Origin: Bacteroides sp. 43_108
GTDB taxonomy: Bacteria > Bacteroidota > Bacteroidia > Bacteroidales > Bacteroidaceae
Length of the DNA: 64,000 bases
Direction: 5' to 3'
NCBI GenBank assembly: GCA_001915545.1
Contig: MNQS01000004.1
Span: 24,871 to 88,870, forward strand
In this document: positions 17,316 to 26,509 of the stretch, in pieces
Position numbering within the stretch: the first letter of the stretch is position 1
Layout: each line of letters opens with the position of its first letter
Program-made: the position numbers and the translations under genes
Notes under the pieces: model-generated
Told to the model about the DNA's origin: nothing
The model's database searches: none
The model's input: only the letters and a program-made list of their open reading frames with translations

Positions 17316-17324
17316 TACCTTTGC
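17316..17324 (+). promoter_or_regulatory. Bacteroidetes -7 promoter element deciding the start at 17440
   Basis: TACCTTTGC is an exact TAnnTTTGC. Transcription should begin near 17330, downstream of the ATG at 17302 that opens the longest frame. This supports the ATG at 17440, directly before a signal peptide. Confidence 0.6.
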
Positions 17325-17439
17325 ATCAATAAAAGATATATTAAATAAGTCGCTTAATAAGCAATACATCAAGGGCAATAGCTACGAAGTAATCTATTGT
17401 ATAAAAACAGTCAATAGAATCTCAAAAAAGGAACTTAAA

Positions 17440-18042
17440 ATGGGGAAAAAATTACTATTGATAATAATATATGTATCAATTCTTTCTGTCTGTCATTCAA
17501 ACGCACAATCTATGAATGACAAATGGGATGAAAATAATAAAACTTACACGAACTACACATGCGGTTTTTATTGGAATCTGCATGAAGATTTACTATGGAC
17601 CAAACAACCGCTTAGACAAAAAGATGCTGTATTTGGAGCTGTTGATATAGAAACAAGAACCGTTGCATATATAACAGCAACACCAATAAAAGCGTCAACA
17701 AACGACATATGGTCATATGAGTCCGAATTAAGACGTGGACAAAAAGATGCGTTCAAGGAAATAACAGGGGCCCAGATTATAGAAACTGGAAAAGTTATTT
17801 TTGCTGGGAAAAACGCTCTTAAAACGAAAGTCACATATAATCTAGCCCAAGATGACAGATTCAAAAACTCAGATATAAAAATGTTAATGGTTCAATACTC
17901 TATATTGCTTCAAAATTATGTAGTAACATTTTCTGTTTTGGCCACACAAGATATTGAAAACGAGCTGAATAAATATGGACTTTGCATCGAAAATGTTTTC
18001 TTTAACGGCGTAGTACTTACAAATCCCAAACAACTTAAATAA
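17440..18042 (+). CDS. Secreted protein of unknown function
   Basis: The 200-residue protein starts at an ATG that opens a clear signal peptide (MGKKLLLIIIYVSILSVCHS, then NAQS). A 47-residue-longer frame upstream starts before the promoter and lacks a signal. The mature part begins with an acidic, Asn-rich stretch, followed by a soluble alpha/beta-looking segment with FGAVDIETRTVAYITATPI and a final KYGLCIENVFFNGVVLTN. I recognise no family or catalytic motif. It is AT-rich compared with neighbouring housekeeping genes and stands alone between a divergent barrel gene and the convergent Fic gene. It could be a small periplasmic or lipid-binding protein, but nothing in the sequence shows this. 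Confidence 0.7.
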   Translation: MGKKLLLIIIYVSILSVCHSNAQSMNDKWDENNKTYTNYTCGFYWNLHEDLLWTKQPLRQKDAVFGAVDIETRTVAYITATPIKASTNDIWSYESELRRGQKDAFKEITGAQIIETGKVIFAGKNALKTKVTYNLAQDDRFKNSDIKMLMVQYSILLQNYVVTFSVLATQDIENELNKYGLCIENVFFNGVVLTNPKQLK

Positions 18043-18172
18043 CTAAGATTCGTAAAGTCTATCATAGTTGCAAATGGTGTTATCAGAAAAACGTCGCATA
18101 TTTATAATACCATAACACAAATTGTCGGTGGAGTCATACCTATGCAACATAGACTCAGCCGAAGAGGCTTTA

Positions 18173-19063
18173 TTACATATATGGTATTCTGTAATAATCC
18201 AGCAAAGCTTTAAAATTGTCCTGGGCCGTGAGGCAGGTATCCCTAAGATATTCTTTTATCTTCGGCCAATGCTGCAAACCGCGATAATAAAACATCTTAA
18301 GTTCATCGGTAATAATGAATGGAACAATGCCGTTGGCAAGACATTCCTTAAACAATATCAACCTTCCTACACGACCATTACCATCTTGGAAAGGATGGAT
18401 TGATTCAAACCTTTGGTGCATGTCAAGAATATCATCGAAAGTCTTTTGTTTCTTGGCATTATACTCCTTGAACAGTTCACTTATTTCGTTTTTCACCTTT
18501 TCCGGAGCTGTAGTCTCATTTCCATCCACCTCATTAGGCAAACGCTTATAATCGCCGACGGCAAACCATGTTTTAAGACTATCAGAGGTACCAGACTTGA
18601 GAATAAGGTGAAGTTCTTTTATAAGTCCTTCCGTCAGGCACTCGGTTGCTCTATCTATGATTAAGTCTATGCATCGAAAATGGTTTGTGGTTTCAATAAT
18701 ATCATCGACTTTTATACTTACACCTTCAAAACCTATCGTGTTGGTCTCGAAAATATATCTTGTCTGGTCATGAGTTAAACGACTGCCTTCGATATGATTT
18801 GAGTTATAGGTCAGATCAATCTGAATACGATGGTATATCCCGCCTTTCAGTTTGATGTCTTCCTGCTCACGAAGAACAGCAAGCAACGGCATAATTTTTT
18901 CATTTCGCTTTTTTCGCGCAGGCAAAACTGCATCCTCGGGGATATTCCATGTTTTACCAACCAAAACAGCCCCTTCAATCTTTCCTACAGCGCAATAATT
19001 TCGTGCTGTACGTTCTGATATTCCATATTTGGAGGCATATTCTGAAACTGAAATGTATTTCAT
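18173..19063 (-). CDS. Fic family protein (AMPylase type) with N-terminal helix-turn-helix
   Basis: The 296-residue protein starts with a helix-turn-helix-like segment (residues about 1-45, MKYISVSEYASKYGISERTA, resembling excisionase/MerR-type domains). A Fic N-terminal region contains the inhibitory motif SNHIEG (residues 88-93, S-x3-E-G), which in class II Fic proteins blocks ATP binding. The catalytic motif HPFQDGNGRVGR (223-234) is intact, with His223 as the base. The protein should transfer AMP (or another nucleotide group) to an unknown target and be autoinhibited. The N-terminal DNA-binding domain and the palindromic half-sites just upstream suggest autoregulation. No separate antitoxin gene is present, consistent with the built-in inhibitory helix. 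Confidence 0.9.
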   Translation of the reverse strand: MKYISVSEYASKYGISERTARNYCAVGKIEGAVLVGKTWNIPEDAVLPARKKRNEKIMPLLAVLREQEDIKLKGGIYHRIQIDLTYNSNHIEGSRLTHDQTRYIFETNTIGFEGVSIKVDDIIETTNHFRCIDLIIDRATECLTEGLIKELHLILKSGTSDSLKTWFAVGDYKRLPNEVDGNETTAPEKVKNEISELFKEYNAKKQKTFDDILDMHQRFESIHPFQDGNGRVGRLILFKECLANGIVPFIITDELKMFYYRGLQHWPKIKEYLRDTCLTAQDNFKALLDYYRIPYM

Positions 19064-19067
19064 ACTC

Positions 19068-19077
19068 TATCGGCAAG
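19068..19077 (+). promoter_or_regulatory. TATCGGCAAG half-site adjoining the Fic start codon
   Basis: This is a single copy of TATCGGCAAG, 4 bp upstream of the Fic ATG (19063). It matches each arm of the palindrome at 19109-19132. A protein bound here would sit on the translation start region. Confidence 0.55.
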
Positions 19078-19108
19078 TTTAAGCTCATTACGTGCTGTAA
19101 AGATAACG

Positions 19109-19132
19109 AATCTTGCCGATATCGGCAAGATT
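19109..19132. promoter_or_regulatory. Perfect 24-bp palindrome, likely operator of the Fic gene
   Basis: Two TATCGGCAAG half-sites face each other with their TA ends overlapping (19112-19121 inverted, 19120-19129 direct). They form a perfect 24-bp palindrome centred at 19120/19121, flanked by outer arms GTGCT (19092-19096) and AGCAC (19134-19138). It lies 46 bp upstream of the Fic start codon. Confidence 0.7.
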
Positions 19133-19206
19133 TAGCACATGGGAGACAATACAAGTTGACAAAAATGCCTATATATCCTAATATAAGGGGACTACATTAT
19201 CCGGTC

Positions 19207-19216
19207 TATCGGCAAG
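19207..19216 (+). promoter_or_regulatory. Distal TATCGGCAAG half-site
   Basis: This is a fourth copy of the half-site, 144 bp upstream of the Fic start and in the same orientation as the copy at 19068. It lies between the palindrome and the alaS promoter. Confidence 0.5.
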
Positions 19217-19346
19217 CGGACATGCAGAAGAAAACATAGTGAACGAAAAAACATGTATATGCATAACGCACATTCAAATACGACAAAAAAAACTAAAACA
19301 TTCGGGCGCTTGATGCTTACAGTTTGCTCAAATTAACTGAAATATA

Positions 19347-19355
19347 TATCTTTGC
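19347..19355 (+). promoter_or_regulatory. alaS promoter (-33/-7)
   Basis: TATCTTTGC is an exact TAnnTTTGC. TTTG at 19323-19326 sits 20 bp upstream, in the place of the -33 box. The alaS ATG is 93 bp downstream of the element. Confidence 0.7.
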
Positions 19356-19447
19356 ATGATTTATTGCCTTTTGGCTGTTTTTGACTACATATTAAAACAA
19401 CAAAGGCACAAACTTCAGGACATAAAGAATTAAGCATTATATAAACA

Positions 19448-22063
19448 ATGACAGCAAAAGAAATCAGAGAGTCTTTCAAGAAATTCTTTGAAAGCAAAGG
19501 CCACCTGATAGTGCCATCTGCACCGATGGTCATTAAAGACGATCCGACTTTGATGTTCACCAACGCCGGAATGAACCAGTTCAAGGATATCATACTCGGA
19601 AACGTACAGCCTAAGTGCAGACGTATGACTGATACACAGAAGTGTCTGCGTGTAAGCGGTAAGCACAACGACCTTGAAGAGGTGGGTCACGACACGTACC
19701 ACCACACAATGTTCGAGATGCTCGGCAACTGGAGCTTCGGCGATTACTTCAAGAAGGAAGCTATCAGCTGGGCATGGGAATATCTCGTTGACGTATTGAA
19801 GCTCAATCCGAAGGACCTTTATGCAACAGTGTTCGAAGGTTCACCTGAAGAAGGTCTGGAAAGAGATGAAGAAGCAGCACAAATCTGGGCTCAGTTCCTG
19901 CCTGCCGACCACATCATCAACGGCAACAAGCACGACAACTTCTGGGAAATGGGCGACACAGGACCATGCGGACCTTGCTCGGAAATCCACATCGACTCTC
20001 GTTCGGAAGAAGAGAAGAAGAAGATTCCTGGAGCACAGCTCGTCAACAAGGACAACCCTCAAGTTATAGAAATATGGAACCTAGTATTCATGCAGTACAA
20101 CCGCAAGGCCGACCATACACTCGAACCGCTTCCAGCAAGGGTTATCGATACAGGTATGGGATTTGAACGCCTCGTACGTACACTGCAGGGCAAGACTTCG
20201 AACTACGATACAGACGTGTTCCAGCCGATAATCAAGGTCATAGGCGACATTGCCGGTGTGAAATACGGCGACAACGAAGAGACTGACGTGGCAATGCGTG
20301 TCGTTGCAGACCACTTGAGAGCGATTGCATTCTCTATAGCCGACGGACAGCTTCCAAGCAACGCAAAGGCCGGATACGTAATCAGAAGAATCCTCAGACG
20401 TGCGGTAAGATACGGATACACATTCCTCGGACAGAAGGAAGCATTCATGTATAGCCTTGTGCCGACACTCGTTGAAGAGATGGGCGATGCATTCCCTGAA
20501 CTCAAGGCACAGAAAGAAATCATCATGAAGGTGATGAAGGAAGAGGAAGACTCATTCCTGCGTACTCTCGAGAAAGGTATATCACTGCTGACAAACGTGA
20601 TGGAGCAGACCAAGGCTGAAGGCAAAAACGTCATTGCCGGCGACAAGGCTTTCAACCTGTTCGATACTTACGGATTCCCTCTTGACCTCACAGAACTTAT
20701 CTGCCGCGAAAATGGCATGAGCGTCGACGAAGCAGGTTTCGATGCTGAAATGCAGAAGCAGAAGGAACGCGCGCGCAATGCGGCTTCAGTGGAAACAGGC
20801 GACTGGGTAGTTCTGAAAGAAGGCGAATGCGAGTTCGTAGGATACGACTACACTGAATACAACTGCCATATTCTGAAATACCGCGAAGTAAAACAGAAGA
20901 AGGGTACTGTTTATGAAATAGTTCTCGACAAGACTCCTTTCTATGCTGAAATGGGTGGTGAGGTCGGTGACACAGGTGCTATCGTAAGCGAAAACGAAAC
21001 AATTGCCATCCTCGACACTAAGAGAGAGAACAACCTGCCTATACACATTGCAGAAAAACTGCCTGAGCATCCTGAAGCTGAATTCATGGCATGCGTTGAC
21101 GTTGAAAAGAGACGTGCATGCGAGGCCAACCACACATGTACTCACCTGCTCGACCAGGCGTTGAGAGAGGTTCTCGGCTCACATGTTGAGCAGAAGGGTT
21201 CGCTCGTAACTCCTGACGGTTTGAGATTTGACTTCTCTCATTTCGAAAAGGTTACTCCAGAACAGCTCCGCGAGGTAGAACACATCGTAAACGAAAGAAT
21301 ACGCGAGGACATACCTCTCAAGGAATACCGCGACTGCCCTATCGAAGAGGCAAAGAAGCTCGGAGCCATCGCCCTCTTCGGTGAGAAATACGGCGACAAG
21401 GTACGTGTGGTACAGTTCGGCAAATCTGTTGAATTCTGCGGAGGTTGCCACGCCAAGTCTACAGGAAGACTCGGAATGGTGCGCATCCTGTCGGAAAGCT
21501 CTATTGCAGCCGGCATCAGACGTATTGAGGCAATCACAGGAAGCAAGGTTGAAGAGATGATTGATCATGTGCAGGACACAGTAACTTCTATCCGTGAACT
21601 GTTCAACAATGCTCCAGACCTGACTGCAGCCATAAAGAAATACATCGAAGACAACCAGAGTCTGAAGAAGCAGATTGACGAGTTCAAGGCACAGAAGGCT
21701 CAGGAAATCAAGAAGATGCTCGACGAGCGTGCAAAGACTGTAAACGGAGTGAAGGTCATAAGCGGTGTAGTTATCGCTGATGCACAGAGCATCAAGGACA
21801 TCACATTCCAGTTCAGAGCTCAATATACAGAAAACCTGCTCGTTGCTATAGGACACGTTTCAGAAAACAAGCCAGGACTGACAGTTGCACTGAGCGACGA
21901 CCTTGCAAAAGAAGGAAAGAATGCCGGCAAGATTATCCGCGAAGCTGCTAAACTCATACAGGGTGGCGGTGGCGGTCAGCCTCACTTTGCAACAGCCGGA
22001 GGAAAGAATCCAGAAGGTTTGAACATGGCTGTTGAAAAAGTAATAGAGCTTGCTGAACTCTAA
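19448..22063 (+). CDS. alaS: Alanine--tRNA ligase
   Basis: The 871-residue protein is full length for a bacterial AlaRS. The catalytic domain starts with [17 protein letters not shown] and [17 protein letters not shown] (class II motif 1 region). Motif 2 and 3 residues, GMGFERL and the tRNA-recognition region [12 protein letters not shown], follow. The editing domain has zinc-site residues [17 protein letters not shown] (HxxxH region, about residue 560) and [13 protein letters not shown] (about 665-670). The C-Ala domain has coiled-coil and [14 protein letters not shown]. It charges tRNA-Ala and clears mischarged Ser/Gly. It is monocistronic, with its own promoter and a strong terminator at 22101. 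Confidence 0.98.
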   Translation: MTAKEIRESFKKFFESKGHLIVPSAPMVIKDDPTLMFTNAGMNQFKDIILGNVQPKCRRMTDTQKCLRVSGKHNDLEEVGHDTYHHTMFEMLGNWSFGDYFKKEAISWAWEYLVDVLKLNPKDLYATVFEGSPEEGLERDEEAAQIWAQFLPADHIINGNKHDNFWEMGDTGPCGPCSEIHIDSRSEEEKKKIPGAQLVNKDNPQVIEIWNLVFMQYNRKADHTLEPLPARVIDTGMGFERLVRTLQGKTSNYDTDVFQPIIKVIGDIAGVKYGDNEETDVAMRVVADHLRAIAFSIADGQLPSNAKAGYVIRRILRRAVRYGYTFLGQKEAFMYSLVPTLVEEMGDAFPELKAQKEIIMKVMKEEEDSFLRTLEKGISLLTNVMEQTKAEGKNVIAGDKAFNLFDTYGFPLDLTELICRENGMSVDEAGFDAEMQKQKERARNAASVETGDWVVLKEGECEFVGYDYTEYNCHILKYREVKQKKGTVYEIVLDKTPFYAEMGGEVGDTGAIVSENETIAILDTKRENNLPIHIAEKLPEHPEAEFMACVDVEKRRACEANHTCTHLLDQALREVLGSHVEQKGSLVTPDGLRFDFSHFEKVTPEQLREVEHIVNERIREDIPLKEYRDCPIEEAKKLGAIALFGEKYGDKVRVVQFGKSVEFCGGCHAKSTGRLGMVRILSESSIAAGIRRIEAITGSKVEEMIDHVQDTVTSIRELFNNAPDLTAAIKKYIEDNQSLKKQIDEFKAQKAQEIKKMLDERAKTVNGVKVISGVVIADAQSIKDITFQFRAQYTENLLVAIGHVSENKPGLTVALSDDLAKEGKNAGKIIREAAKLIQGGGGGQPHFATAGGKNPEGLNMAVEKVIELAEL

Positions 22064-22100
22064 AAAACGCAAGCAGATGTATTTCTGCATATAAATAAAA

Positions 22101-22149
22101 AGAGAATCCCTGTCTGACGCCTAAGTCATGACTGGGATTCTCTTTTTTA
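22101..22149. terminator. Bidirectional hairpin terminator between alaS and yaaA
   Basis: Arms AGAGAATCCC and GGGATTCTCT enclose a loop of about 25 bases. TTTTTT follows on the plus strand and an A-run precedes, so it can serve both convergent genes. Confidence 0.85.
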
Positions 22150-22190
22150 TAGGTATAATTTATCTACCAGAATCTTGCTTGCATACAAAA

Positions 22191-22949
22191 TCAAAGTAAG
22201 TTGAAATCAAATTCACCTGAAGAAGAATCGTGCCTGAAGCCTTCAAATTCAAAGGATTTCAGCTGTTCAGGATCTGTCAAACGATTTTCAAGTATATAAC
22301 GTGCCATGGCACCTCTACACATCTTAGCATAAACTACGACAGTGCGTAGTCGTCCGTTCTTTGCAACACGAAATGAAGGACTAATAACCTTGACCTCACG
22401 GCAGACGCGTTTCCAATCAACCATATTTTTCATTTCATCGCTGGCAAGGTTCACCAGTATACCGTCATCGGCCTTTATCCTGTCTATAAAGAAATCTGTA
22501 AGAAGAGGTTTCCAATATGCAAACATATTTACTCCGTCACGGCCAGGAAGTACAACATTACCCTCAAGACGATAACGCTTGACAACATCCAGCGGGCGCA
22601 GCAAACCATAAAGGAACGAAGCTATAAAAAGGTGAGAATTGGCATACACCAGATCGTCATCAGTCATAGTTTCCGGTGAAAGCTTGCGAAATGCCATCCC
22701 GTCATAGGCAAATACAGCAGGAAGCGCTGATACAGATGCATCAAAAAAGTGCTGATAACGATTCCATACATCCAAGGCAATGCTTTCGTTTACACCAAGC
22801 ATTGAGGAAATCTCAAAAGGTGTACACGAAGCCATACGAACTGCATTATCTTCGGCATGCTTCAAGAAGTGCGGTTCGGTTGAAATCGATTCCAAGGATC
22901 TATCGCACACCTCGGCCATAATCTTTGCACACGATAAATAAACTATCAT
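22191..22949 (-). CDS. yaaA: Peroxide stress protein YaaA (UPF0246)
   Basis: The 252-residue protein starts at MIVYLSCAKIM, matching the conserved N-terminus of the family (MLILISPAK in E. coli). A longer frame to 22991 would add 14 residues lying on the promoter. The family motifs LYGLLRPLDVVKRYRLE (about residues 125-141) and FEGFRHDSSSGEFDFNLL at the C-terminus are present. In E. coli YaaA lowers free iron and limits Fenton damage during peroxide stress; it is cytoplasmic. The gene is monocistronic and convergent with alaS. Confidence 0.93.
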   Translation of the reverse strand: MIVYLSCAKIMAEVCDRSLESISTEPHFLKHAEDNAVRMASCTPFEISSMLGVNESIALDVWNRYQHFFDASVSALPAVFAYDGMAFRKLSPETMTDDDLVYANSHLFIASFLYGLLRPLDVVKRYRLEGNVVLPGRDGVNMFAYWKPLLTDFFIDRIKADDGILVNLASDEMKNMVDWKRVCREVKVISPSFRVAKNGRLRTVVVYAKMCRGAMARYILENRLTDPEQLKSFEFEGFRHDSSSGEFDFNLL

Positions 22950-22979
22950 ATATCCTATGTTGTTATGAGTTTTCACGTA

Positions 22980-22987
22980 CAAAAATA
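22980..22987 (-). promoter_or_regulatory. -7 promoter element of yaaA
   Basis: On the minus strand this reads TATTTTTG (TAnnTTTG), 31 bp upstream of the ATG at 22949. It excludes the longer frame starting at 22991. Confidence 0.5.
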
Positions 22988-23106
22988 ACAAAATGCGTGT
23001 TCATACAATATCCAAACATAAGATGACTATTGATTATTGTTTGCATAAGATGATACAAAAGCATTTTTGCAAACATTGAAAAGAGGTGAATATGGGCAAA
23101 AACAGC

Positions 23107-23115
23107 TATATTTGC
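23107..23115 (+). promoter_or_regulatory. -7 promoter element of the DUF362 gene
   Basis: TATATTTGC is an exact TAnnTTTGC. It lies inside the longest open frame (which opens at 23086), so translation must start downstream, at 23170. Confidence 0.6.
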
Positions 23116-23169
23116 ATAATGCCATACACAAAGGCATATACGTATAAGGAAAGATTATCACAGAAGATT

Positions 23170-24294
23170 ATGGGAACAAGCAAGGTTTACTTTACAGACA
23201 TGCGCACCAATCCTCAAAACAACCTGATCAACAAGATGATAAAGGTTGCAAAGCGCGCAGGAATAGAGAAGATTGATTTTAAAGATCAGTTTGTAGCAAT
23301 AAAGATTCACTTCGGCGAACCAGGCAACGTGGCTTATATACGTCCGAACTTTGCCGCAGCTTTGGCAAAACTGATCAGAGAACTCGGAGGCAAACCGTTC
23401 CTCACTGACAGCAATACACTATACAGTGGCGGCCGTTCGAATGCTGTAGATCATCTGGAGGCCGCTATGACAAACGGTTTCAACCCTATTTCTGCACAGT
23501 GCAATGTGATTATTGCCGATGGTCTGAAAGGAACTGACCAGAGAGAAATTGAAATAGACGGAAAATACTGCAAAGCTCCAAAAATCGGAACTGCAATAGC
23601 AGATGCAGACATAGTGATATCCATGAACCACTTCAAGGGACACGAGATGGCCGGCTTCGGAGGTGCTTTGAAAAACCTGGGAATGGGTGCAGCAAGTGTA
23701 CCTGGAAAATTGGAACTGCATGCTTCGGCTCAGCCAAAGGTTGACGCGGAAAAATGTATCGGATGCAAGATATGCGAAAAGCACTGTGCACATGATGCCA
23801 TACACGTGAATGAGGACAGAAAGGCTGTTATCGATTACAACAAATGTGTCGGCTGCGGACAGTGCGTGGCACTCTGCCAGCACGAAGCGGCTGTGGTTTC
23901 CAGCTATGACACATCAGAAAACCTCAACTACAAGATTGCCGAATATACTAAAGCCGTATTAAAGGACAAGCCGAACTTCCACATAAGCTTCATCATGCAG
24001 GTAAGCCCTGAGTGCGACTGCTGGAACCATAACGACGCGGCTATTGTACCGGATCTCGGCATAGCAGCTTCGTTCGACCCTATTGCACTGGATCAGGCTT
24101 GCGCAGACCTTGTAAACAAGGCTCCATCACTGAGAACCGAAAACATGCTCACAGAAAAGCACCACGGATGTGCTCATGAAGGTGAAGATAAATTCCACAT
24201 CATACATCCGGATACCAACTGGCAGGCAGGACTTGAGTATGGCGAAGAAATAGGTCTCGGATCAAGAGATTATGAATTGGTAATTGTTAAATAA
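23170..24294 (+). CDS. DUF362 domain protein with two [4Fe-4S] ferredoxin clusters
   Basis: The 374-residue protein begins MGTSKVYFTDM. Residues about 1-190 and 290-370 form the DUF362 fold (VAIKIHFGEPGNVAYIRPNF, ISMNHFKGHEMAGFGGALKNLGMG). A bacterial ferredoxin insert at about 195-260 has two CxxCxxCxxxC motifs: CIGCKICEKHC and CVGCGQCVALC. These should bind two [4Fe-4S] clusters. The family is widespread in anaerobes and its reaction is unknown; an electron-transfer or metal-centre role is likely. The start is set by the -7 element at 23107. A strong terminator follows directly. Confidence 0.88.
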   Translation: MGTSKVYFTDMRTNPQNNLINKMIKVAKRAGIEKIDFKDQFVAIKIHFGEPGNVAYIRPNFAAALAKLIRELGGKPFLTDSNTLYSGGRSNAVDHLEAAMTNGFNPISAQCNVIIADGLKGTDQREIEIDGKYCKAPKIGTAIADADIVISMNHFKGHEMAGFGGALKNLGMGAASVPGKLELHASAQPKVDAEKCIGCKICEKHCAHDAIHVNEDRKAVIDYNKCVGCGQCVALCQHEAAVVSSYDTSENLNYKIAEYTKAVLKDKPNFHISFIMQVSPECDCWNHNDAAIVPDLGIAASFDPIALDQACADLVNKAPSLRTENMLTEKHHGCAHEGEDKFHIIHPDTNWQAGLEYGEEIGLGSRDYELVIVK

Positions 24295-24313
24295 GCAATA
24301 TAGACACCACACA

Positions 24314-24368
24314 AAAATGAAGGCGACAGGAAACCGCTTTGTAGGTATACCTGTCGCCTTCATTTTTG
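24314..24368. terminator. Bidirectional terminator, DUF362 gene / flavin reductase gene
   Basis: The perfect arms AATGAAGGCGACAGG (24316-24330) and CCTGTCGCCTTCATT (24350-24364) are flanked by A-rich and T-rich runs. They serve the convergent genes on both sides. Confidence 0.9.
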
Positions 24369-24390
24369 TTATACAATTATATACTCACCT

Positions 24391-24897
24391 TTACTCATTG
24401 ACCCAGACATGTTCTATCTCAAGCACATACATAATGTGCATACCGCCTTTCTCTCCATACCAACGGTCTACCATATCCTTGTCAATGAAATTGTCAGCAC
24501 TAATAGACTGTTCATACAGTTTACGGCATTCAAGAGTCATTCTGGACTGTTCGAAAGTAACATTACCTTCTTCTGTAAATATAGGCTTCAATCCTGTTGC
24601 TGCTACTTTGTCAATGTCACGGCCAGACTTTGAACCGCAGATGCTGTGTACGTCGCGATGTGCTTCGCCTAGGAAAGACAGCGTGAGACCGTTCTCACGT
24701 TCAATGAACTCACGGATATAACGTTCCGGACGAATGAAGATAAATGCAACGGGCTTGCCCCAAAGCACGCCTACCCCGCCCCAACTGGCCGTCATTGTGT
24801 TGAAACTTGAAGAGTTGCCTGCTGTAACCAGCATCCATTCCTTGCCTATGGCATCAAACATATTGTCCTTCAACTCGGACACATTAATTTCTTTCAT
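24391..24897 (-). CDS. Flavin reductase family protein (FMN-binding split barrel)
   Basis: The 168-residue protein has the flavin-reductase-like arrangement. It shows WMLVTAGNSSSFNTMTASWG near residues 21-40 (FMN phosphate-binding region), PVAFIFIRPERYIREFI, and LSFLGEAHRDVHSICGSKSG (about 73-92). It lacks any extra domain. Relatives bind FMN and reduce flavin or act with unknown partners. It starts 36 bp after the stop of the RecD-like helicase gene on the same strand and may be in its transcript. Confidence 0.85.
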   Translation of the reverse strand: MKEINVSELKDNMFDAIGKEWMLVTAGNSSSFNTMTASWGGVGVLWGKPVAFIFIRPERYIREFIERENGLTLSFLGEAHRDVHSICGSKSGRDIDKVAATGLKPIFTEEGNVTFEQSRMTLECRKLYEQSISADNFIDKDMVDRWYGEKGGMHIMYVLEIEHVWVNE

Positions 24898-24933
24898 AAT
24901 AACAATCTTTATTTGTAATATTGATATTCAATT

Positions 24934-26415
24934 CTAAAAATCATCTTCTGTGACATCTTTCTCTGAATCAGCCTCAAGCAAAGTCTGCTCTTCACGCCAA
25001 TTCACAAGATACAGCATGCCTGTAGCTCGGGTGAACGCAGTATACAACCACCGGAAATAATCGACGCCAAGAAAATCTTCAGTCACATATCCTTGGTCGA
25101 CAAAGACATTTGTCCACTGACCACCTTGTGCCTTGTGGCAAGTGACGGCGTAGGCATACTTTATCTGAAGTGCGTTGAAGTATGGATCTTCACGCATCTT
25201 CTTCATACGTTCGCGTTTTGTACTGATATCAGAATAGTCTTCAAATACTCCTGCAAAAAGTTTTTCATTCTGTTCGCGTGTAAGAGCGGGTGCCTCAGTA
25301 TGCAAAGTATCAAGAAGAACATAGGTTTCCATTTCATAATCATCATAATCGGGAAAGGTAAGCACGCATGTGGCGAAACGAAATCCGTAAAGCATCCTTT
25401 CATTACATATTCGCCTTACCACAGCTATATCTCCGTTGGCAATAAAGTCCATCGGGCACACCTTTTTGCCGTTCTCGTCCTTATCCTGCTCCGGCCAATA
25501 ATAATTGTTTTTGGCAATCATCAGCATGTCACCACACGAAAGTTCCTCTTCCCTATAAAGTATTTGGTTGCGTATGCCTTGATTATAGATATTAGCACGT
25601 TTGTTCGAGCGACTTATCACTATGGTTTCGTCAAGTCCATCGCGCGAATAACAGCTACCAAGACACTCTATAAGCTCATTGCCGGGAACATTGACGACAT
25701 CGTGAAATCCATAGAATCGCACCAGTGGAAAAGTAAGAAATTCTTCAGAAGCAATCATTCTGCGAATATTCGTGGCATTCCACAATATTCCAGACTTATC
25801 TTCTTGGCGTACCACCGTTTTGAGTTCTACACAGGAAACATCCAGTCCATAACTTTCCATAAAATCGGAAGAAAGGGCCGGGCTGTCTTCTTCACCAACC
25901 GGAGGGAGCTGTGCGCTGTCACCGATTAGAAGCAGACGACATCCTGTACCACCGTAGACAAAATGAACAAGATCGTCAAGAAGACGGCCGGTTCCATACA
26001 TTGAGCCTGAAAGTCCGTCATTGGAAATCATCGAAGCTTCATCTACAATGAAAAGCGACTGACGCAATGCATTATAGCCCAACGAAAACATAGAATCCAC
26101 ATCACTTGTCTGCTGACGATAAATACGTTTGTGAACAGTATATGCCTTATGACCTGAATAGGAAGACAGCACCTTTGCTGCACGACCGGTAGGCGCCATA
26201 AGTACACAGGCACGTTCCAAACTCTCCATTGTCTTCACAAAAGCGGCAACAAGTGAAGTTTTTCCGGTTCCGGCGTATCCTCTAAGAATAAAAGCCTTGT
26301 CATTATCGTCTGATAATACGAAATCGGCAAACGCCTCGACAGCCTTCATCTGGTCTGAAGTGGGCTTAAATCCGAAATTGAATAGTATTTGTTCCTTTAG
26401 ATAAGTTTTAATCAT
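24934..26415 (-). CDS. ATP-dependent RecD-like DNA helicase (SF1)
   Basis: With the start at MIKTYLKEQILFNFGFKPT (26415) the protein has 493 residues. Motifs are Walker A GYAGTGKTSLVAAF (about 48-61), motif Ia APTGRAAKVL, Walker B LFIVDEASM, motif III LLLIGDSAQLPPVG and a C-terminal UvrD-like YAVTCHKAQGGQWTNVFVD, then RWLYTAFTRA. This is the compact RecD2-like type common in Bacteroidales, acting 5'-3' on DNA ends or single strands. The frame is open up to 26511, but the extra N-terminus (MICYTFFCYIRVAK) crosses the promoter of the divergent gene and is not family-like. Confidence 0.92.
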   Translation of the reverse strand: MIKTYLKEQILFNFGFKPTSDQMKAVEAFADFVLSDDNDKAFILRGYAGTGKTSLVAAFVKTMESLERACVLMAPTGRAAKVLSSYSGHKAYTVHKRIYRQQTSDVDSMFSLGYNALRQSLFIVDEASMISNDGLSGSMYGTGRLLDDLVHFVYGGTGCRLLLIGDSAQLPPVGEEDSPALSSDFMESYGLDVSCVELKTVVRQEDKSGILWNATNIRRMIASEEFLTFPLVRFYGFHDVVNVPGNELIECLGSCYSRDGLDETIVISRSNKRANIYNQGIRNQILYREEELSCGDMLMIAKNNYYWPEQDKDENGKKVCPMDFIANGDIAVVRRICNERMLYGFRFATCVLTFPDYDDYEMETYVLLDTLHTEAPALTREQNEKLFAGVFEDYSDISTKRERMKKMREDPYFNALQIKYAYAVTCHKAQGGQWTNVFVDQGYVTEDFLGVDYFRWLYTAFTRATGMLYLVNWREEQTLLEADSEKDVTEDDF

Positions 26416-26466
26416 CGATTTGTGAAAAAAAGTCGGCAGTGTTTGCTGCATTTCGTATAAATTCCT

Positions 26467-26475
26467 TATTTTTGC
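26467..26475 (+). promoter_or_regulatory. -7 promoter element for the pseudopilin-like gene
   Basis: TATTTTTGC is an exact TAnnTTTGC, 34 bp upstream of the ATG at 26510. It is probably the promoter of the 26510-28576 operon. Confidence 0.6.
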
Positions 26476-26509
26476 GACACGAATATAACAAAAAAATGTA
26501 TAACATATC

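Larger units (their letters stand above)
16484..17439. other. 956-bp divergent intergenic region with repeats
   Basis: This AT-rich region holds a diverged duplicated upstream segment (16570-16663 and 16837-16906), a 22-bp-periodic GC-rich array (16966-17064), a 34-bp perfect tandem duplication (17241-17308) and a -7 element at 17316. Two further elements occur: TATCTTTGC on the plus strand (16765-16773) and TATCTTTG on the minus strand (16826-16833). The latter could serve the barrel gene. I see no credible gene in it. Confidence 0.6.
19064..19447. other. 384-bp divergent region between the Fic gene and alaS
   Basis: This stretch contains the Fic operator-like sites (19068-19216) and the alaS promoter (19347-19355). 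I see no gene and no RNA element. Confidence 0.6.

Noticed and set aside
17302..17439. N-terminal extension of the secreted protein at 17440
   Set aside because: It begins upstream of an exact -7 element and would hide the signal peptide inside the protein.
21179..21856. Long minus-strand open frames opposite alaS
   Set aside because: They are antisense shadows of a strongly conserved gene, caused by its codon bias.
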